A stretch of DNA of 44,685 nucleotides from Deltaproteobacteria bacterium (GCA_016219145.1 JACRCG010000276.1:1-44685); one strand, 5' to 3'; shown: positions 16,348 to 24,738, numbered from the stretch's first letter. The notes: generated by a model from the letters alone, not told the origin. Numbers and translations are program-made.

Positions 16348-18879
16348 ATGGAACAATACGCGAAAGTTCCGCATTACAGAAGCCTGAAGCGCCTTCTGAT
16401 AGCCATGGTCACCTTGCTGATTTTACTGCTGACCGGGTTTTCGGTCTGGAAATCAGTGGTCGAATACCGTCTGACGGTCCGTTCGGCAGAACTGTTGACC
16501 AGCGGTTACGCCCGGGCCCTTAAGGAACACGCCGAGAGGGCCTTCAGCGAAGCCGATAACATCCTGCTCAATGCCATTGACCATCTCAGGGAACATGGCG
16601 GGATCGACGGGGAAAACAGTCCACATCTCAGGGCGTTTCTGACACGACACCCTCGCTCGACTCCGCAGATCGGCGCTATCATCCTGGTTAACCGCAAAGG
16701 ACTGCTGTTCGCCCATTCGCTTGATGCACCGGTCAAGCAGGCCAATGTGTCCGATCGCGAATACTTTCTTCATCATCGCGATCATCCCGAAGACACCTCA
16801 CCATTTCTCTCCCGCCCGATCAAAAGCCGGATCAACGGCAAATGGCGCTTCACTCTTTCGCGGGCCGTGCGCTCTCCTTCCGGTCAATTCGAAGGCCTGG
16901 TGGCGGTTGCTTTCGAGATGGAGTATTTTCAAAATTTTTACAAATCGCTCGATCTGGGGGAAAAAGGACGCTTTGTCATCCTGCGCAAGGACGGCGTTCT
17001 GCTGTTGGCAGTGCCGTTCAACGAAAAGGATTTCAACGTTGATTTCAGTACATCCTACCTGCTGAAAACTTATCTGCCCAAGGCTCCCAAAGGCACCTAT
17101 CACATCGCAGCCGCTAAAGCACTGCTGGACAAAACCCCCAGAATCATCTCCTACGAATCGCTCATCAGTTTCCCGGTGGTCGTTAATGCAAACGTGGGGA
17201 CAGATGAAGTCACCGCTTCCTGGCGGGAAAATGCCTACAAGCAGGCCGTTTGGACACTGCTCGTCTCATGCGTGCTGATTTTACTGCTGATTTTACTGCT
17301 GCGCCAGATGAAGGAGATCAAACAAGCCTACCGCAGCCAGGCCGAGCAGCAGGCAGAGGTCGCATCTGCCGCCGCCGTCTGGCAGACCACCTTTGACTCG
17401 GTTACCGATGCCATCTGGGTCATGGATATTGATCGCAATATCCTGCGCTGCAACAAATCAACTGAAAGAGTATTCGGCCGGTCTGCTGATCAGATCGTCG
17501 GCTGCCTTTGCTGTGAAGTGGCTCACCAGAGACCTGACCCGCTTGCAGCCTGCCCGTTCCAGCGCATGATTGACAGCAGGCAGCGCGCCGCTATGCAGTT
17601 CAATATAGAAGATCGCTGGTTCGAGGTTTCGGTTGATCCGATTTTTTCAGACAGCGGCGAAATCACCGGCGCCGTACACATCGTTTCCGACATCACGGCG
17701 CACAAGCTGGCTGAAAACGAGCGAGACCAGATGGAGATGCAGCTCCGGCAGGCGCAGAAGATGGAGGCCATCGGGCATCTGGCCGGCGGTATAGCACACG
17801 ACTTCAACAACCTGCTGACCCCGATCATGGGGTATGCCGAAATGGCGGCGGCCAAGATTCCTGAGGGTGATCCGCTGGCGCTAAAATTGTCCGGCATTAT
17901 TTCCGCCGCCAACAAAGCCAGGGCCCTCACCAAACAACTGCTCGGTTTCAGCCGCCGGCAATCGATTACGCCGGAAGCGATGGATCTTAACGAAGTAATT
18001 CAGTCATTTGAAGATATTATTCGCCGAACGATCCTGGAAAGTATCCGCATTGAACTGTTATTGGATCCGGAAGGGGCATTTATCAAAGGTGACCGCTCGC
18101 AGATCGAGCAGATCATTCTCAACTTGACAGTAAACGCTCAGGACGCCTTTGACGGGGCTCAGGGGCGGATAAACATTGAAACCAGCCGGATCCGGATGGA
18201 TGAGGAACAGTCCCGCAGACTCCCCGGCATGACACCGGGTGAATATGTTTTACTGCTTTTTAGAGATAACGGCTGCGGCATGAGCGCCGAGGTCATCAAT
18301 CATATCTTCGAGCCGTTTTTTACCACCAAAAAGGCCGGCCACGGCACCGGACTGGGGCTGGCGACCGTCTACGGCATCGTCAAACAGCATAATGCCCATA
18401 TTTCGGTGACAAGCCACGAAGGGGCAGGCACCACCTTCAAAATATATTTCCCGCTCTGTAGTCAAGCGCCCCCCGCGCCCGAAAAGACCGAAATTTCTTC
18501 GCACGCAAAAGCAGTCGGCGAAGTCACTATTCTGATTGTGGAAGATAACGATACCGTCAGGGAGATGGTAACCGAGATGCTGGCCGGTTTCGTATACAAG
18601 GTGCTGGCGGCGGCCGACGCGCAAAAGGCCATGGAGCTGTCGGCGCAGCAAACTGGGCAGATCGACCTGCTGGTTTCGGATGTGGTCATGCCCGGGATGA
18701 ACGGCCCGGAACTTTACGAACTGCTCCTGCTGCAAAGGCCGTCTCTCAAAGTTGTTTTCATCTCAGGCTACCCGGTCAATCCGAGCCTGCGGGACGGAAC
18801 TGTCGCAGACAACTTCAAGTACCTTCAAAAACCCTTCACGACCGAAGCGTTGCTGGAGCGGATCAATCTTGTCCTGTAA
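16348..18879 (+). CDS. hybrid sensor histidine kinase with periplasmic sensor domain, PAS and receiver
   Basis: An 843-residue membrane kinase. Order: transmembrane segment at about residues 15-33; periplasmic PDC/dCache-like sensor to about 300 (SDREYFLHHRD and GRFVILRKDGVLLL are typical); second transmembrane segment near 307-326 (LLVSCVLILLLILLL); PAS domain about 345-455; HisKA box GGIAHDFNNLLTPIMGYAEMA with His484; HATPase with NLTVNAQDAF and GTGLGLATVYGIVKQH; C-terminal receiver with phospho-acceptor Asp778 in SDVVMPGMNGPEL and the Lys-containing YLQKPF. The kinase type is the CckA/FixL-like 'HDFNN' group. No response regulator gene is adjacent, so output is through phosphorelay to an unlinked partner. 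Ligand unknown. Confidence 0.92.
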   Translation: MEQYAKVPHYRSLKRLLIAMVTLLILLLTGFSVWKSVVEYRLTVRSAELLTSGYARALKEHAERAFSEADNILLNAIDHLREHGGIDGENSPHLRAFLTRHPRSTPQIGAIILVNRKGLLFAHSLDAPVKQANVSDREYFLHHRDHPEDTSPFLSRPIKSRINGKWRFTLSRAVRSPSGQFEGLVAVAFEMEYFQNFYKSLDLGEKGRFVILRKDGVLLLAVPFNEKDFNVDFSTSYLLKTYLPKAPKGTYHIAAAKALLDKTPRIISYESLISFPVVVNANVGTDEVTASWRENAYKQAVWTLLVSCVLILLLILLLRQMKEIKQAYRSQAEQQAEVASAAAVWQTTFDSVTDAIWVMDIDRNILRCNKSTERVFGRSADQIVGCLCCEVAHQRPDPLAACPFQRMIDSRQRAAMQFNIEDRWFEVSVDPIFSDSGEITGAVHIVSDITAHKLAENERDQMEMQLRQAQKMEAIGHLAGGIAHDFNNLLTPIMGYAEMAAAKIPEGDPLALKLSGIISAANKARALTKQLLGFSRRQSITPEAMDLNEVIQSFEDIIRRTILESIRIELLLDPEGAFIKGDRSQIEQIILNLTVNAQDAFDGAQGRINIETSRIRMDEEQSRRLPGMTPGEYVLLLFRDNGCGMSAEVINHIFEPFFTTKKAGHGTGLGLATVYGIVKQHNAHISVTSHEGAGTTFKIYFPLCSQAPPAPEKTEISSHAKAVGEVTILIVEDNDTVREMVTEMLAGFVYKVLAAADAQKAMELSAQQTGQIDLLVSDVVMPGMNGPELYELLLLQRPSLKVVFISGYPVNPSLRDGTVADNFKYLQKPFTTEALLERINLVL

Positions 18880-18975
18880 TTCTTCGGCGTCTCACTGAGT
18901 AATCTGATGATTTTTCACCGGCAGGGTGGTATAGTCCGCGCGGAATGATCCAGACTTCTCATGCGGAGCAAGAAA

Positions 18976-20193
18976 ATGGCACAGCAGAAGATATATCTCG
19001 TAGGAGCCGGTATTGCCGGTTGGGAGGGTTTCGGAGCCAAGGCGCTGGAAGTCATCGGCAAGGCCGAAACCTTGATCGCCCACCAGCGGCATCTCGACAT
19101 TTTTCCCGATTTCGGCGGGGAAAGAATGGTTCTTGGAGATCTGCCGGAATTGATGGATTTTCTGAAAAAGACCGACAAACGGGTCGTCATACTGGCTTCA
19201 GGCGATCCGACCTTTTTCGGTATTTCGCGCTTTCTGCTTCGCAATCTACCCAAGGAACGCATCGAGATATTCACCAATGTCACCAGCATGCAGTACGCCT
19301 TTGCCCGAATCAAGGAACCCTGGGATGACGGCATTTTCGTGTCGGTGCATGGTCGCGGCATGCATCAGGCCGTTGACAAGATCATCTCGGCCGAGAAGGC
19401 CTGTGTCCTGACTGACAAGACCAATACCCCGGCCGCAGTCGCAGCCGAGCTGATCGAACGTGGAGCCGAGGGGTACGAGGCCTGGCTCTGTGAAGATCTG
19501 GGCATGCCGACCGAGAAATTCACCAAGACAACCGTGCGCGGCCTTCTGGATATCAGCGCTTCAGAGCTGAATATCCTGATTCTGATCCGCACCTATGAGC
19601 CAAATCTTGTCCACTACCCGCTGATCGGGATCGATGACGACGAGTTCCACACCTCGAAAAAATTGATCACCAAGCAGGAGGTGCGGGCCGTTACCCTGGC
19701 CAAGCTCCAGCTGCAGGACGATCTGGTGCTGTGGGATATCGGCGCCGGAAGCGCCTCTGTCTCCATCGAAGCCTCCAATCTCATGCCCAACGGACGCATC
19801 TTTGCCGTGGAACGCAATCCGCAATGCATCGGTTTCATCAACGAAAATCTGAAAAAATTCTGTGCCCGCAACATCAAGCTGATCGAAGCCTTTGCCCCGG
19901 ACGGCCTGGATGATCTCCCGGATCCGGATCGGGTCTTTATCGGCGGCGCCGGCGGTAAACTGGACGTGATCATCGATACGGTTTCACAGCGGCTCAAGCC
20001 GGAAGGGGTGGTGGTGATCAATGCCGTAACCCTGGACACCCTCACCAGGGCGGTAGAGTTTCTGGAAGACCAGGGGTTTACGGTGGAAGCAACCTGCGTC
20101 AACATCGCCAAGACCCGCAACCTGACCGAGTACAAGATGTTCGAAGCCCAGAATCCGGTTTACGTCATCTCAGCCAGAAAGGGTGACGAGTAG
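18976..20193 (+). CDS. cbiET: fused cobalt-precorrin-7 C5-methyltransferase / precorrin-6B C15-methyltransferase, decarboxylating (CbiET)
   Basis: A 405-residue fusion. Residues 1-205 are CbiE (tetrapyrrole methylase fold: YLVGAGIAGWEGFGAKAL, LASGDPTFFGISRFLL, FTNVTSMQYAFARI). Residues 215-405 are CbiT (Rossmann methyltransferase: LWDIGAGSASVSIEASNLMP, AVERNPQCIGFINENLKKF, VFIGGAGGKLD). Together they methylate C5 and C15 of the corrin ring and decarboxylate the C12 acetate, as CobL does in the aerobic pathway. The ATG at 18976 follows GGAG by 8 bases; an in-frame ATG at 18961 lacks a ribosome site. The stop overlaps the GTG of the next gene by one base. Confidence 0.94.
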   Translation: MAQQKIYLVGAGIAGWEGFGAKALEVIGKAETLIAHQRHLDIFPDFGGERMVLGDLPELMDFLKKTDKRVVILASGDPTFFGISRFLLRNLPKERIEIFTNVTSMQYAFARIKEPWDDGIFVSVHGRGMHQAVDKIISAEKACVLTDKTNTPAAVAAELIERGAEGYEAWLCEDLGMPTEKFTKTTVRGLLDISASELNILILIRTYEPNLVHYPLIGIDDDEFHTSKKLITKQEVRAVTLAKLQLQDDLVLWDIGAGSASVSIEASNLMPNGRIFAVERNPQCIGFINENLKKFCARNIKLIEAFAPDGLDDLPDPDRVFIGGAGGKLDVIIDTVSQRLKPEGVVVINAVTLDTLTRAVEFLEDQGFTVEATCVNIAKTRNLTEYKMFEAQNPVYVISARKGDE

Positions 20194-20909
20194 TGGGGCA
20201 GATCTACGCCGTCGGTGTCGGCCCGGGAGACCCGGAGCTGTTGACCCGCAAGGCCGAGCGCGTCCTGCGGAATGCAGATGTGATTCTCGCCCCGGTCTCA
20301 AATCCCGCCGAAGCCAGTGTGGCGCTGGAGACAATCCGCGAATTCATTGACGAAACCCGTCAGGAAATCATCATCCACCAGTTCCCGATGACCTCCGACA
20401 GAACCAGACTGATACCGGCCTGGCAGGAGGCAGCCGCGCTGATCGCCGGCCACGCGCTGGCCGGGCGTCGGATAGCCTTCATAACCATCGGCGATCCGCT
20501 CTTCTATTCCACCTTCATCTACTTGCTGCGTATCCTGCATGAGCAGTGGCCGCAACTTCCGATCGAGATCATCCCCGGCATCTCCAGCATCAACGCCTCG
20601 GCGGCCCAGGCCGGCATCCCGCTGGTTGAATCGGAAGAGAAGATGGCGGTTATTCCGGCCACGGCCGGGATCGAGCAGATAGCGCTCGCGCTGAGCCAGT
20701 TTGAAACAGTAATCCTTTTGAAAGTCAAACCGCTTTTCGCCCAGATTCTGGAACTGCTCTGCCGGCAGGGGCTTGAGGCAGGCACCGTATTTGTCGAACG
20801 GGTCGGCAGCTCCCGTCAGAAAATAATGACCGATTTTACCCAAATCTCGGCCCATTCTCCGGATTACCTGTCGCTTCTGATCATCAAGCGGCCTGTTTTG
20901 CTGAATTGA
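20193..20909 (+). CDS. cbiL: cobalt-precorrin-2 C20-methyltransferase
   Basis: A 238-residue tetrapyrrole methylase of the CbiL/CobI type, which adds the C20 methyl to (cobalt-)precorrin-2, the first committed corrin methylation. Motifs: YAVGVGPGDPELLTRKAERVL, ITIGDPLFYSTFIYLL, EIIPGISSINASAAQAG. It starts at GTG sharing one base with the cbiET stop (TAGTG), with AAAGGGTGACGA as ribosome site, so translation is coupled. Its TGA at 20907-20909 abuts the stop codon of the convergent MOSC gene with no base between. Confidence 0.93.
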   Translation: MGQIYAVGVGPGDPELLTRKAERVLRNADVILAPVSNPAEASVALETIREFIDETRQEIIIHQFPMTSDRTRLIPAWQEAAALIAGHALAGRRIAFITIGDPLFYSTFIYLLRILHEQWPQLPIEIIPGISSINASAAQAGIPLVESEEKMAVIPATAGIEQIALALSQFETVILLKVKPLFAQILELLCRQGLEAGTVFVERVGSSRQKIMTDFTQISAHSPDYLSLLIIKRPVLLN

Positions 20910-21338
20910 TTATACTGACTGGATATCATCCCCCGGCTTGATCATCCCGCCGGAAATAACTTTGGCAAAGATCCCCTCCTTGGGCATGACGCAATCACCG
21001 GCCTGATAGAAAATGGCGCAGCGGGTGTGACACTCCTTACCGATCTGGGTCACTTCCAGCAGGGTTTCCCCAATCCGGAGACGTGTGCCGATCGGCAGAG
21101 AAACCAGCTCAATGCCGTTGGTAGTTATATTCTCTGCAAAATCACCCGAATCCACATCCAGCCCCAACGCCCGCATCTTGTCAATACTCTCCGAAGCCAG
21201 AAGGCTCACCTGGCGGTGCCAGTCACCGGCATGGGCATCGCTGACAATGCCATGATTTTCAAGCAGTTCCACCGAATCAACCGGGGTCTTGCGCTCCCCT
21301 TTTTTCTCGCTTATGCAGACCGCTACTACCTTTGCCAT
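20910..21338 (-). CDS. MOSC domain protein
   Basis: A 142-residue protein consisting of a single MOSC domain: LENHGIVSDAHAGDWHRQVSLL, FAENITTNGIEL, and the conserved Cys region IGKECHTRCAIF. MOSC domains bind sulfur or molybdenum cofactor; stand-alone short forms are common next to moaA/moaC/mog in anaerobes and may act in cofactor sulfuration or delivery. The ATG lies 5 bases after the moaA stop, and the end of moaA supplies a GGGGGA ribosome site. Convergent with cbiL, stop to stop. Confidence 0.9.
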   Translation of the reverse strand: MAKVVAVCISEKKGERKTPVDSVELLENHGIVSDAHAGDWHRQVSLLASESIDKMRALGLDVDSGDFAENITTNGIELVSLPIGTRLRIGETLLEVTQIGKECHTRCAIFYQAGDCVMPKEGIFAKVISGGMIKPGDDIQSV

Positions 21339-21343
21339 AACAG

Positions 21344-22324
21344 TTATCCCCCTACTTGAGACATCGTAAAATTTGTGTGGCTGTAGCCATCCTGCGAGAT
21401 TTCATGCCGCTCCGGTTTGCCGGACACGATATGCCTCAGCGCCGCTGCCAGTCCCTGGCGGTCCGGCGGCCTGAGCCACGGCAGCAGATCGGTCTTTTCA
21501 TCCGAAAAAAGACATCCTTTGGCCTGTCCGGTGGAGGTAACCCGAATACGGTTGCATTCACTGCAGAAATGGCCGGATACGGCGGTGATAATGCCGATAC
21601 TGCCACGGGCACCGGGAATGCGAAAATCCCGGGAAGGCCCTGCAAACGGCCCTTTATCGACCGGCTCCAGCGAGTGTATCGCCTCAATGCGCTGCAGGAT
21701 CTCTTCTCCCGATATGCAGTAACGCTGCCACCCCTCCTCCTTGACCGCCGGCATATACTCGATAAAGCGGATGGAGTTGCCTCTGCTGCGGGACATCTCG
21801 GCGAAGTCGAGAATCTCTTCATCGTTGACCCCGCGCATGATGACACAATTGATCTTGGGAGGCGGAAAACCGGCCTGTTCGGCGGCATCCAGCCCTGCCA
21901 GCACTCTGCCGAGATCGCCACCTCGTGTGATCTCGCTGAAGGTCTGCGGCTTCAAGGAGTCGAGACTGACATTCAGGCGCTGCACGCCGGCCCGGTACAG
22001 ACCAGCGGCCATTTCGGCCAGCTTCAGACCGTTGGTGGTCAGGGCCAGATGCCTGAGACCGGGGATTACCGCCAGTTTTTCCAGGAAAGCGGTCAAGCCG
22101 ACCCGCACCAGAGGTTCGCCGCCGGTGATACGGATCTTCTCGATTCCGAGCTCCACAGCAGTTTCGGCTATCAGCTGAAGCTCTTCATACGTCAGCACCG
22201 CCTCGTGCCCGCGCTTGACAATCCCTTCCTTGGGCATACAGTAGAAGCAGCGCATGTTGCAGCGGTCGGTCACTGATAACCGCAGATAATTTATGTTTCT
22301 CCCGATGGAGTCAGTCAGTTGCAT
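21344..22324 (-). CDS. moaA: GTP 3',8-cyclase (molybdenum cofactor synthesis)
   Basis: A 326-residue MoaA. The N-terminal radical SAM cluster is Cys22, Cys26, Cys29 in CNMRCFYC. The C-terminal second cluster is in FCSECNRIRV followed by KGCLFS. The chain ends in GG, the double-glycine tail needed for catalysis. It turns GTP into 3',8-cyclo-GTP, the first step of molybdopterin synthesis. GGEPLVR and the NVSLDSLKP segment are also present. It is the first gene of a pair with the MOSC gene; mobB lies upstream beyond a repeat. Confidence 0.96.
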   Translation of the reverse strand: MQLTDSIGRNINYLRLSVTDRCNMRCFYCMPKEGIVKRGHEAVLTYEELQLIAETAVELGIEKIRITGGEPLVRVGLTAFLEKLAVIPGLRHLALTTNGLKLAEMAAGLYRAGVQRLNVSLDSLKPQTFSEITRGGDLGRVLAGLDAAEQAGFPPPKINCVIMRGVNDEEILDFAEMSRSRGNSIRFIEYMPAVKEEGWQRYCISGEEILQRIEAIHSLEPVDKGPFAGPSRDFRIPGARGSIGIITAVSGHFCSECNRIRVTSTGQAKGCLFSDEKTDLLPWLRPPDRQGLAAALRHIVSGKPERHEISQDGYSHTNFTMSQVGG

Positions 22325-22359
22325 AAAACCATTCTCTCACTCGCTCACGTTGTTCGCTC

Positions 22360-22438
22360 AAGCTCACAGAGCTCACAGAGGATTTTAAAATGTAATACCG
22401 GTTGGTTTTCTCAGTGCGCTTTGTGAGCTCTGTGAGAA
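22360..22438. repeat. E-like inverted repeat between moaA and mobB
   Basis: AGCTCACAGAGCTCACAGAG (22360-22379) is mirrored by GCTTTGTGAGCTCTGTGAG at the right end. Sequence is related to the ends of repeat E but the middle is shorter and different. Confidence 0.65.
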
Positions 22439-22470
22439 AATCGACTTTGATGTACTGATCTGATTTGACG

Positions 22471-22977
22471 CTATCCCTTTATTATCTGTGTTTCCACAAA
22501 GTCGGCCACCTGCGCTGTGTTGTTGATATCCAGCAGCGGCACATCCAGCTCCAGCGGGGAATCTGAAGCGACCGCCACCAGGGTCGGATCATGCTCCTCC
22601 CCCCGGCAGATCAGGGTGGCGCTGCGTTCGCTGCGATGCACCTCTATCTTGGGCAGTCCGCTCTTCTTGAACCCTTCGGTCAGGATTACATCTACATCGG
22701 CAAAGTAGGTGGCGATCAACTCATCAACCGGGGGCGGTTCCGGATGCCTTTTTATCAGGGCCAGTTTTTCCGGCGAAGAGACCAGCATTGTATCGGCGCC
22801 GGCATGGGTCAGACGCCAGCTGTCCTTGCCGGGGTAATCGATTTCAAAACGATGGGCATCATGCTTGATGACCCCCACGCGGTAACCGCGCTGTTTCAGC
22901 TCGGCGATGACCTTCTCCAGCAGAGTGGTCTTGCCGGTTCCGGATTTGGCGACAAATGAGACGGCTTTGGCGATCAT
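22471..22977 (-). CDS. mobB: molybdopterin-guanine dinucleotide biosynthesis protein B
   Basis: A 168-residue P-loop GTPase of the MobB family: FVAKSGTGKTTLLEKVIAEL (Walker A), GVIKHDAHRFEIDYPGKDSWRLTHAGA (family signature), VDVILTEGFKKSGLPKIEV. It assists MobA in attaching GMP to molybdopterin. The homology begins at the ATG at 22975-22977 with GAGGAG 3 bases ahead, a short spacing; ATGs at 22995 and 22992 are alternatives adding six or five residues. It lies in the same orientation as moaA and the MOSC gene, with its own probable promoter. Confidence 0.92.
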   Translation of the reverse strand: MIAKAVSFVAKSGTGKTTLLEKVIAELKQRGYRVGVIKHDAHRFEIDYPGKDSWRLTHAGADTMLVSSPEKLALIKRHPEPPPVDELIATYFADVDVILTEGFKKSGLPKIEVHRSERSATLICRGEEHDPTLVAVASDSPLELDVPLLDINNTAQVADFVETQIIKG

Positions 22978-23018
22978 ACGCTCCTCGTACATCATGGATG
23001 TTGCTGCCAGGTTTTAAA

Positions 23019-23047
23019 ATAGTAGACCAACACCACTTTGCTTGCAA
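23019..23047 (-). promoter_or_regulatory. candidate promoter of mobB
   Basis: On the minus strand TTGCAA (23042-23047), 17 bases, TACTAT (23019-23024). The -35 box lies within the palindrome CTTTGCTTGCAAAG (23036-23049). Confidence 0.35.
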
Positions 23048-23065
23048 AGCAAAAAGCTCAAAAAA

Positions 23066-23094
23066 TTGACCTTTGTCATGTAGGATGCTAGAAA
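23066..23094 (+). promoter_or_regulatory. promoter with HcpR/FNR-type palindrome upstream of the YgbA-family gene
   Basis: TTGACC (23066-23071), 17 bases, TAGAAA (23089-23094). The -35 box is part of the dyad TTGAC-CTTT-GTCAT at 23066-23079, which fits the CRP/FNR-superfamily layout TTGAn6TCAA in its TTGACnnnnGTCAA form, with one mismatch in the last base. Overlap with -35 would suit repression, or activation from an unusual position. Confidence 0.5.
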
Positions 23095-23114
23095 TCCGGA
23101 TCATGATCACATCC

Positions 23115-23459
23115 ATGGAAACACTTACAAAACAGCAAAAGAGTGACATCAGGCTGATCGGCAAGTTTGTCGAGGTCTATTGCGACGGGAAACATGCAAC
23201 GGCCGAGAAAATGGCTTTTCCGCTTCCGCAAGATCTTGGTGAGCGCCGGATCTGCAGAGACTGTTCGGATTTCCTGGCCTACGCTGTGGCAAGGCGGCTG
23301 AAATGCCCGCTGGAATCCGAGAAGCCCAGCTGCAAGCATTGCCGTATTCACTGTTATGCCAGGCCGCAGTTGGCGAAGGTCAAGGAGATTATGGCCTATT
23401 CGGGCAAAAAACTGATGCTCAGGGGAAGACTGGACTACATCTGGCACTATTTTTTCTGA
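23115..23459 (+). CDS. YgbA-family ('nitrous oxide-stimulated promoter') protein
   Basis: A 114-residue protein matching the YgbA family: EVYCDGKHA, RRICRDCSDFLAYAVARRL, then KCPLESEKPSCKHCRIHCY with its characteristic Cys spacing, and IMAYSGKKLM near the end. The Cys set probably binds a metal or Fe-S centre. In enterobacteria ygbA is induced by nitric oxide through NsrR; the biochemical role is unsettled. I start at 23115 because the family N-terminus is about this long; an in-frame ATG at 23103 is possible, and neither has a good ribosome site. The promoter palindrome at 23066-23079 supports a nitrosative-stress role. Confidence 0.85.
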   Translation: METLTKQQKSDIRLIGKFVEVYCDGKHATAEKMAFPLPQDLGERRICRDCSDFLAYAVARRLKCPLESEKPSCKHCRIHCYARPQLAKVKEIMAYSGKKLMLRGRLDYIWHYFF

Positions 23460-23464
23460 TCCGT

Positions 23465-23618
23465 TCTAATTTGCCGCCAAGTCCCTTCTCCCTGAGGGAG
23501 AAGGTGGCCGAAGGCCGGATGAGGGGGAGCAGTGCCTCATAATCCAGCATCCCCCCCTCACCCTGACCCTCTCCCTCATGGAGAGGGGACTATTTAGAAT
23601 ACCAAGCGGCAAATTAGA
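23465..23618. mobile_element. MITE-like element with 13-bp terminal inverted repeats
   Basis: TCTAATTTGCCGC at 23465-23477 is the exact reverse complement of GCGGCAAATTAGA at 23606-23618. Inside are two further hairpins, CCTTCTCCCTGAGGGAGAAGG near 23484 and a CCCTCTCCCTCATGGAGAGGG-like one near 23566. No protein is encoded in the 154 bases. The inner CTCCCTGAGGGAGA core recurs in the restriction gene at 31294-31336. Confidence 0.75.
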
Positions 23619-23668
23619 GCTACTTAGGCTGCTTCCTACAAACCTGATCACTCAAAAGGAGAACCACC

Positions 23669-24427
23669 ATGCTGAGAAAAATCGTAAAAATTGATCAGGA
23701 CAAATGCAACGGCTGCGGAGAATGCGTCCCATCCTGCGCCGAAGGGGCCATCACTATTATCAACGGCAAGGCCGTTCTGGCTGCCGATAACCTCTGCGAC
23801 GGCCTGGGGGCCTGCCTGGGCGAATGCCCGATGAACGCCATTACCGTCGAGGAGCGCGAGGCGGATGAATTCGATGAAGCGGCTGTAGAGCAGCATCTGG
23901 CGGCTTTAGGCCAACCCGCTCCACCACACCAGCACACGCCACCACAACAGGCCGCACCCGCCCGGCAGCAGCACGCCGGCGGCGGCTGCCCCGGTTCGCG
24001 CGCCATGAGCTTTGCGCCGGCCCAGGAATCAACCGCGCCTGCTTCAGGAGCCAGCATCCAGAGTCGTCTGGCCCAATGGCCGGTACAACTGACCCTGGTC
24101 CCCACCACAGCGCCCTATTTCCAGGGGGCCGACCTGCTGATCACCGCCGACTGCGTTCCGTTCGCCTACGCCAACTACCACGAGGATTTCCTCAAGGGCA
24201 AGGCGGTGGTAGTCGGCTGCCCCAAACTTGATGACAACAACTTCTATCAGCAGAAACTGACCGAGTTGTTCAGTAAATCGGATATAAAGAGCATTACCGT
24301 GCTAAAGATGGAAGTCCCCTGCTGCGGCGGCATCGCCGTAGCGGCCAGACAGGCGCTGGCAGCCAGCGGCAAGCAGATTCCGTACCGGGAAGTAACCATC
24401 GGGATTCAGGGCGGTATTAAAGGCTAA
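23669..24427 (+). CDS. FrdX-like 4Fe-4S ferredoxin with Cys-rich C-terminal domain
   Basis: A 252-residue cytosolic Fe-S protein. The N-terminal ferredoxin has CNGCGECVPSCAEGAI (Cys11-Cys21 region) and the variant second motif CDGLGACLGECPMNAI. A His/Pro/Gln-rich linker at about residues 86-110 leads to GGGCPGSRAMSF, then a C-terminal domain with ADCVPFAYANYHEDFLKG, VGCPKLDD and PCCGG. This architecture is that of the ferredoxins encoded with hybrid-cluster protein (hcp) in Desulfovibrio and Geobacter. Here hcp is not adjacent, but the YgbA-family gene is upstream on the same strand, which fits a nitrosative-stress electron carrier. Strong AAAGGAG ribosome site. Confidence 0.82.
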   Translation: MLRKIVKIDQDKCNGCGECVPSCAEGAITIINGKAVLAADNLCDGLGACLGECPMNAITVEEREADEFDEAAVEQHLAALGQPAPPHQHTPPQQAAPARQQHAGGGCPGSRAMSFAPAQESTAPASGASIQSRLAQWPVQLTLVPTTAPYFQGADLLITADCVPFAYANYHEDFLKGKAVVVGCPKLDDNNFYQQKLTELFSKSDIKSITVLKMEVPCCGGIAVAARQALAASGKQIPYREVTIGIQGGIKG

Positions 24428-24500
24428 GTTTCTTCGCTATCTGTAAAAACAGATTCATATTTTGTCAGTTTTGACCGGTTAGGTATTTGCAGTTGCACGA

Positions 24501-24616
24501 AAATCCCCCCACCCCTTGCGGGCGGGGGTTAGGGGGCGGGGGGATTTGCCACATTTGACTCAGTTGGCAGCTTCACCCACCCCCCGCCCCCCGCCCGTCC
24601 AGGGAGGGGGAGTTTA
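24501..24616. repeat. G/C-run palindromic repeat in the intergenic region
   Basis: AAATCCCCCC (24501-24510) and GGGGGGATTT (24538-24547) are exact inverted ends of a 47-base element. A second related C-run/G-run segment follows at about 24576-24616. The rest of the 24428-24738 gap shows no gene. Confidence 0.7.
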
Positions 24617-24738
24617 GAGCAATAACCAAACGGACACTGCTGATATTTACTTGAATGCAAGACGAAATAAATTTATTCTGCATGCTCCGAATCTGGTGCC
24701 AGCCGGTTCGCTATCAGCAAAGTCACAGAGGACGGCGC

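Noticed and set aside
24655..24738. Upstream extension of the cyclophilin reading frame
   Set aside because: The signal peptide and ribosome site belong to the ATG at 24739; the earlier start would bury the signal peptide behind 28 polar residues.
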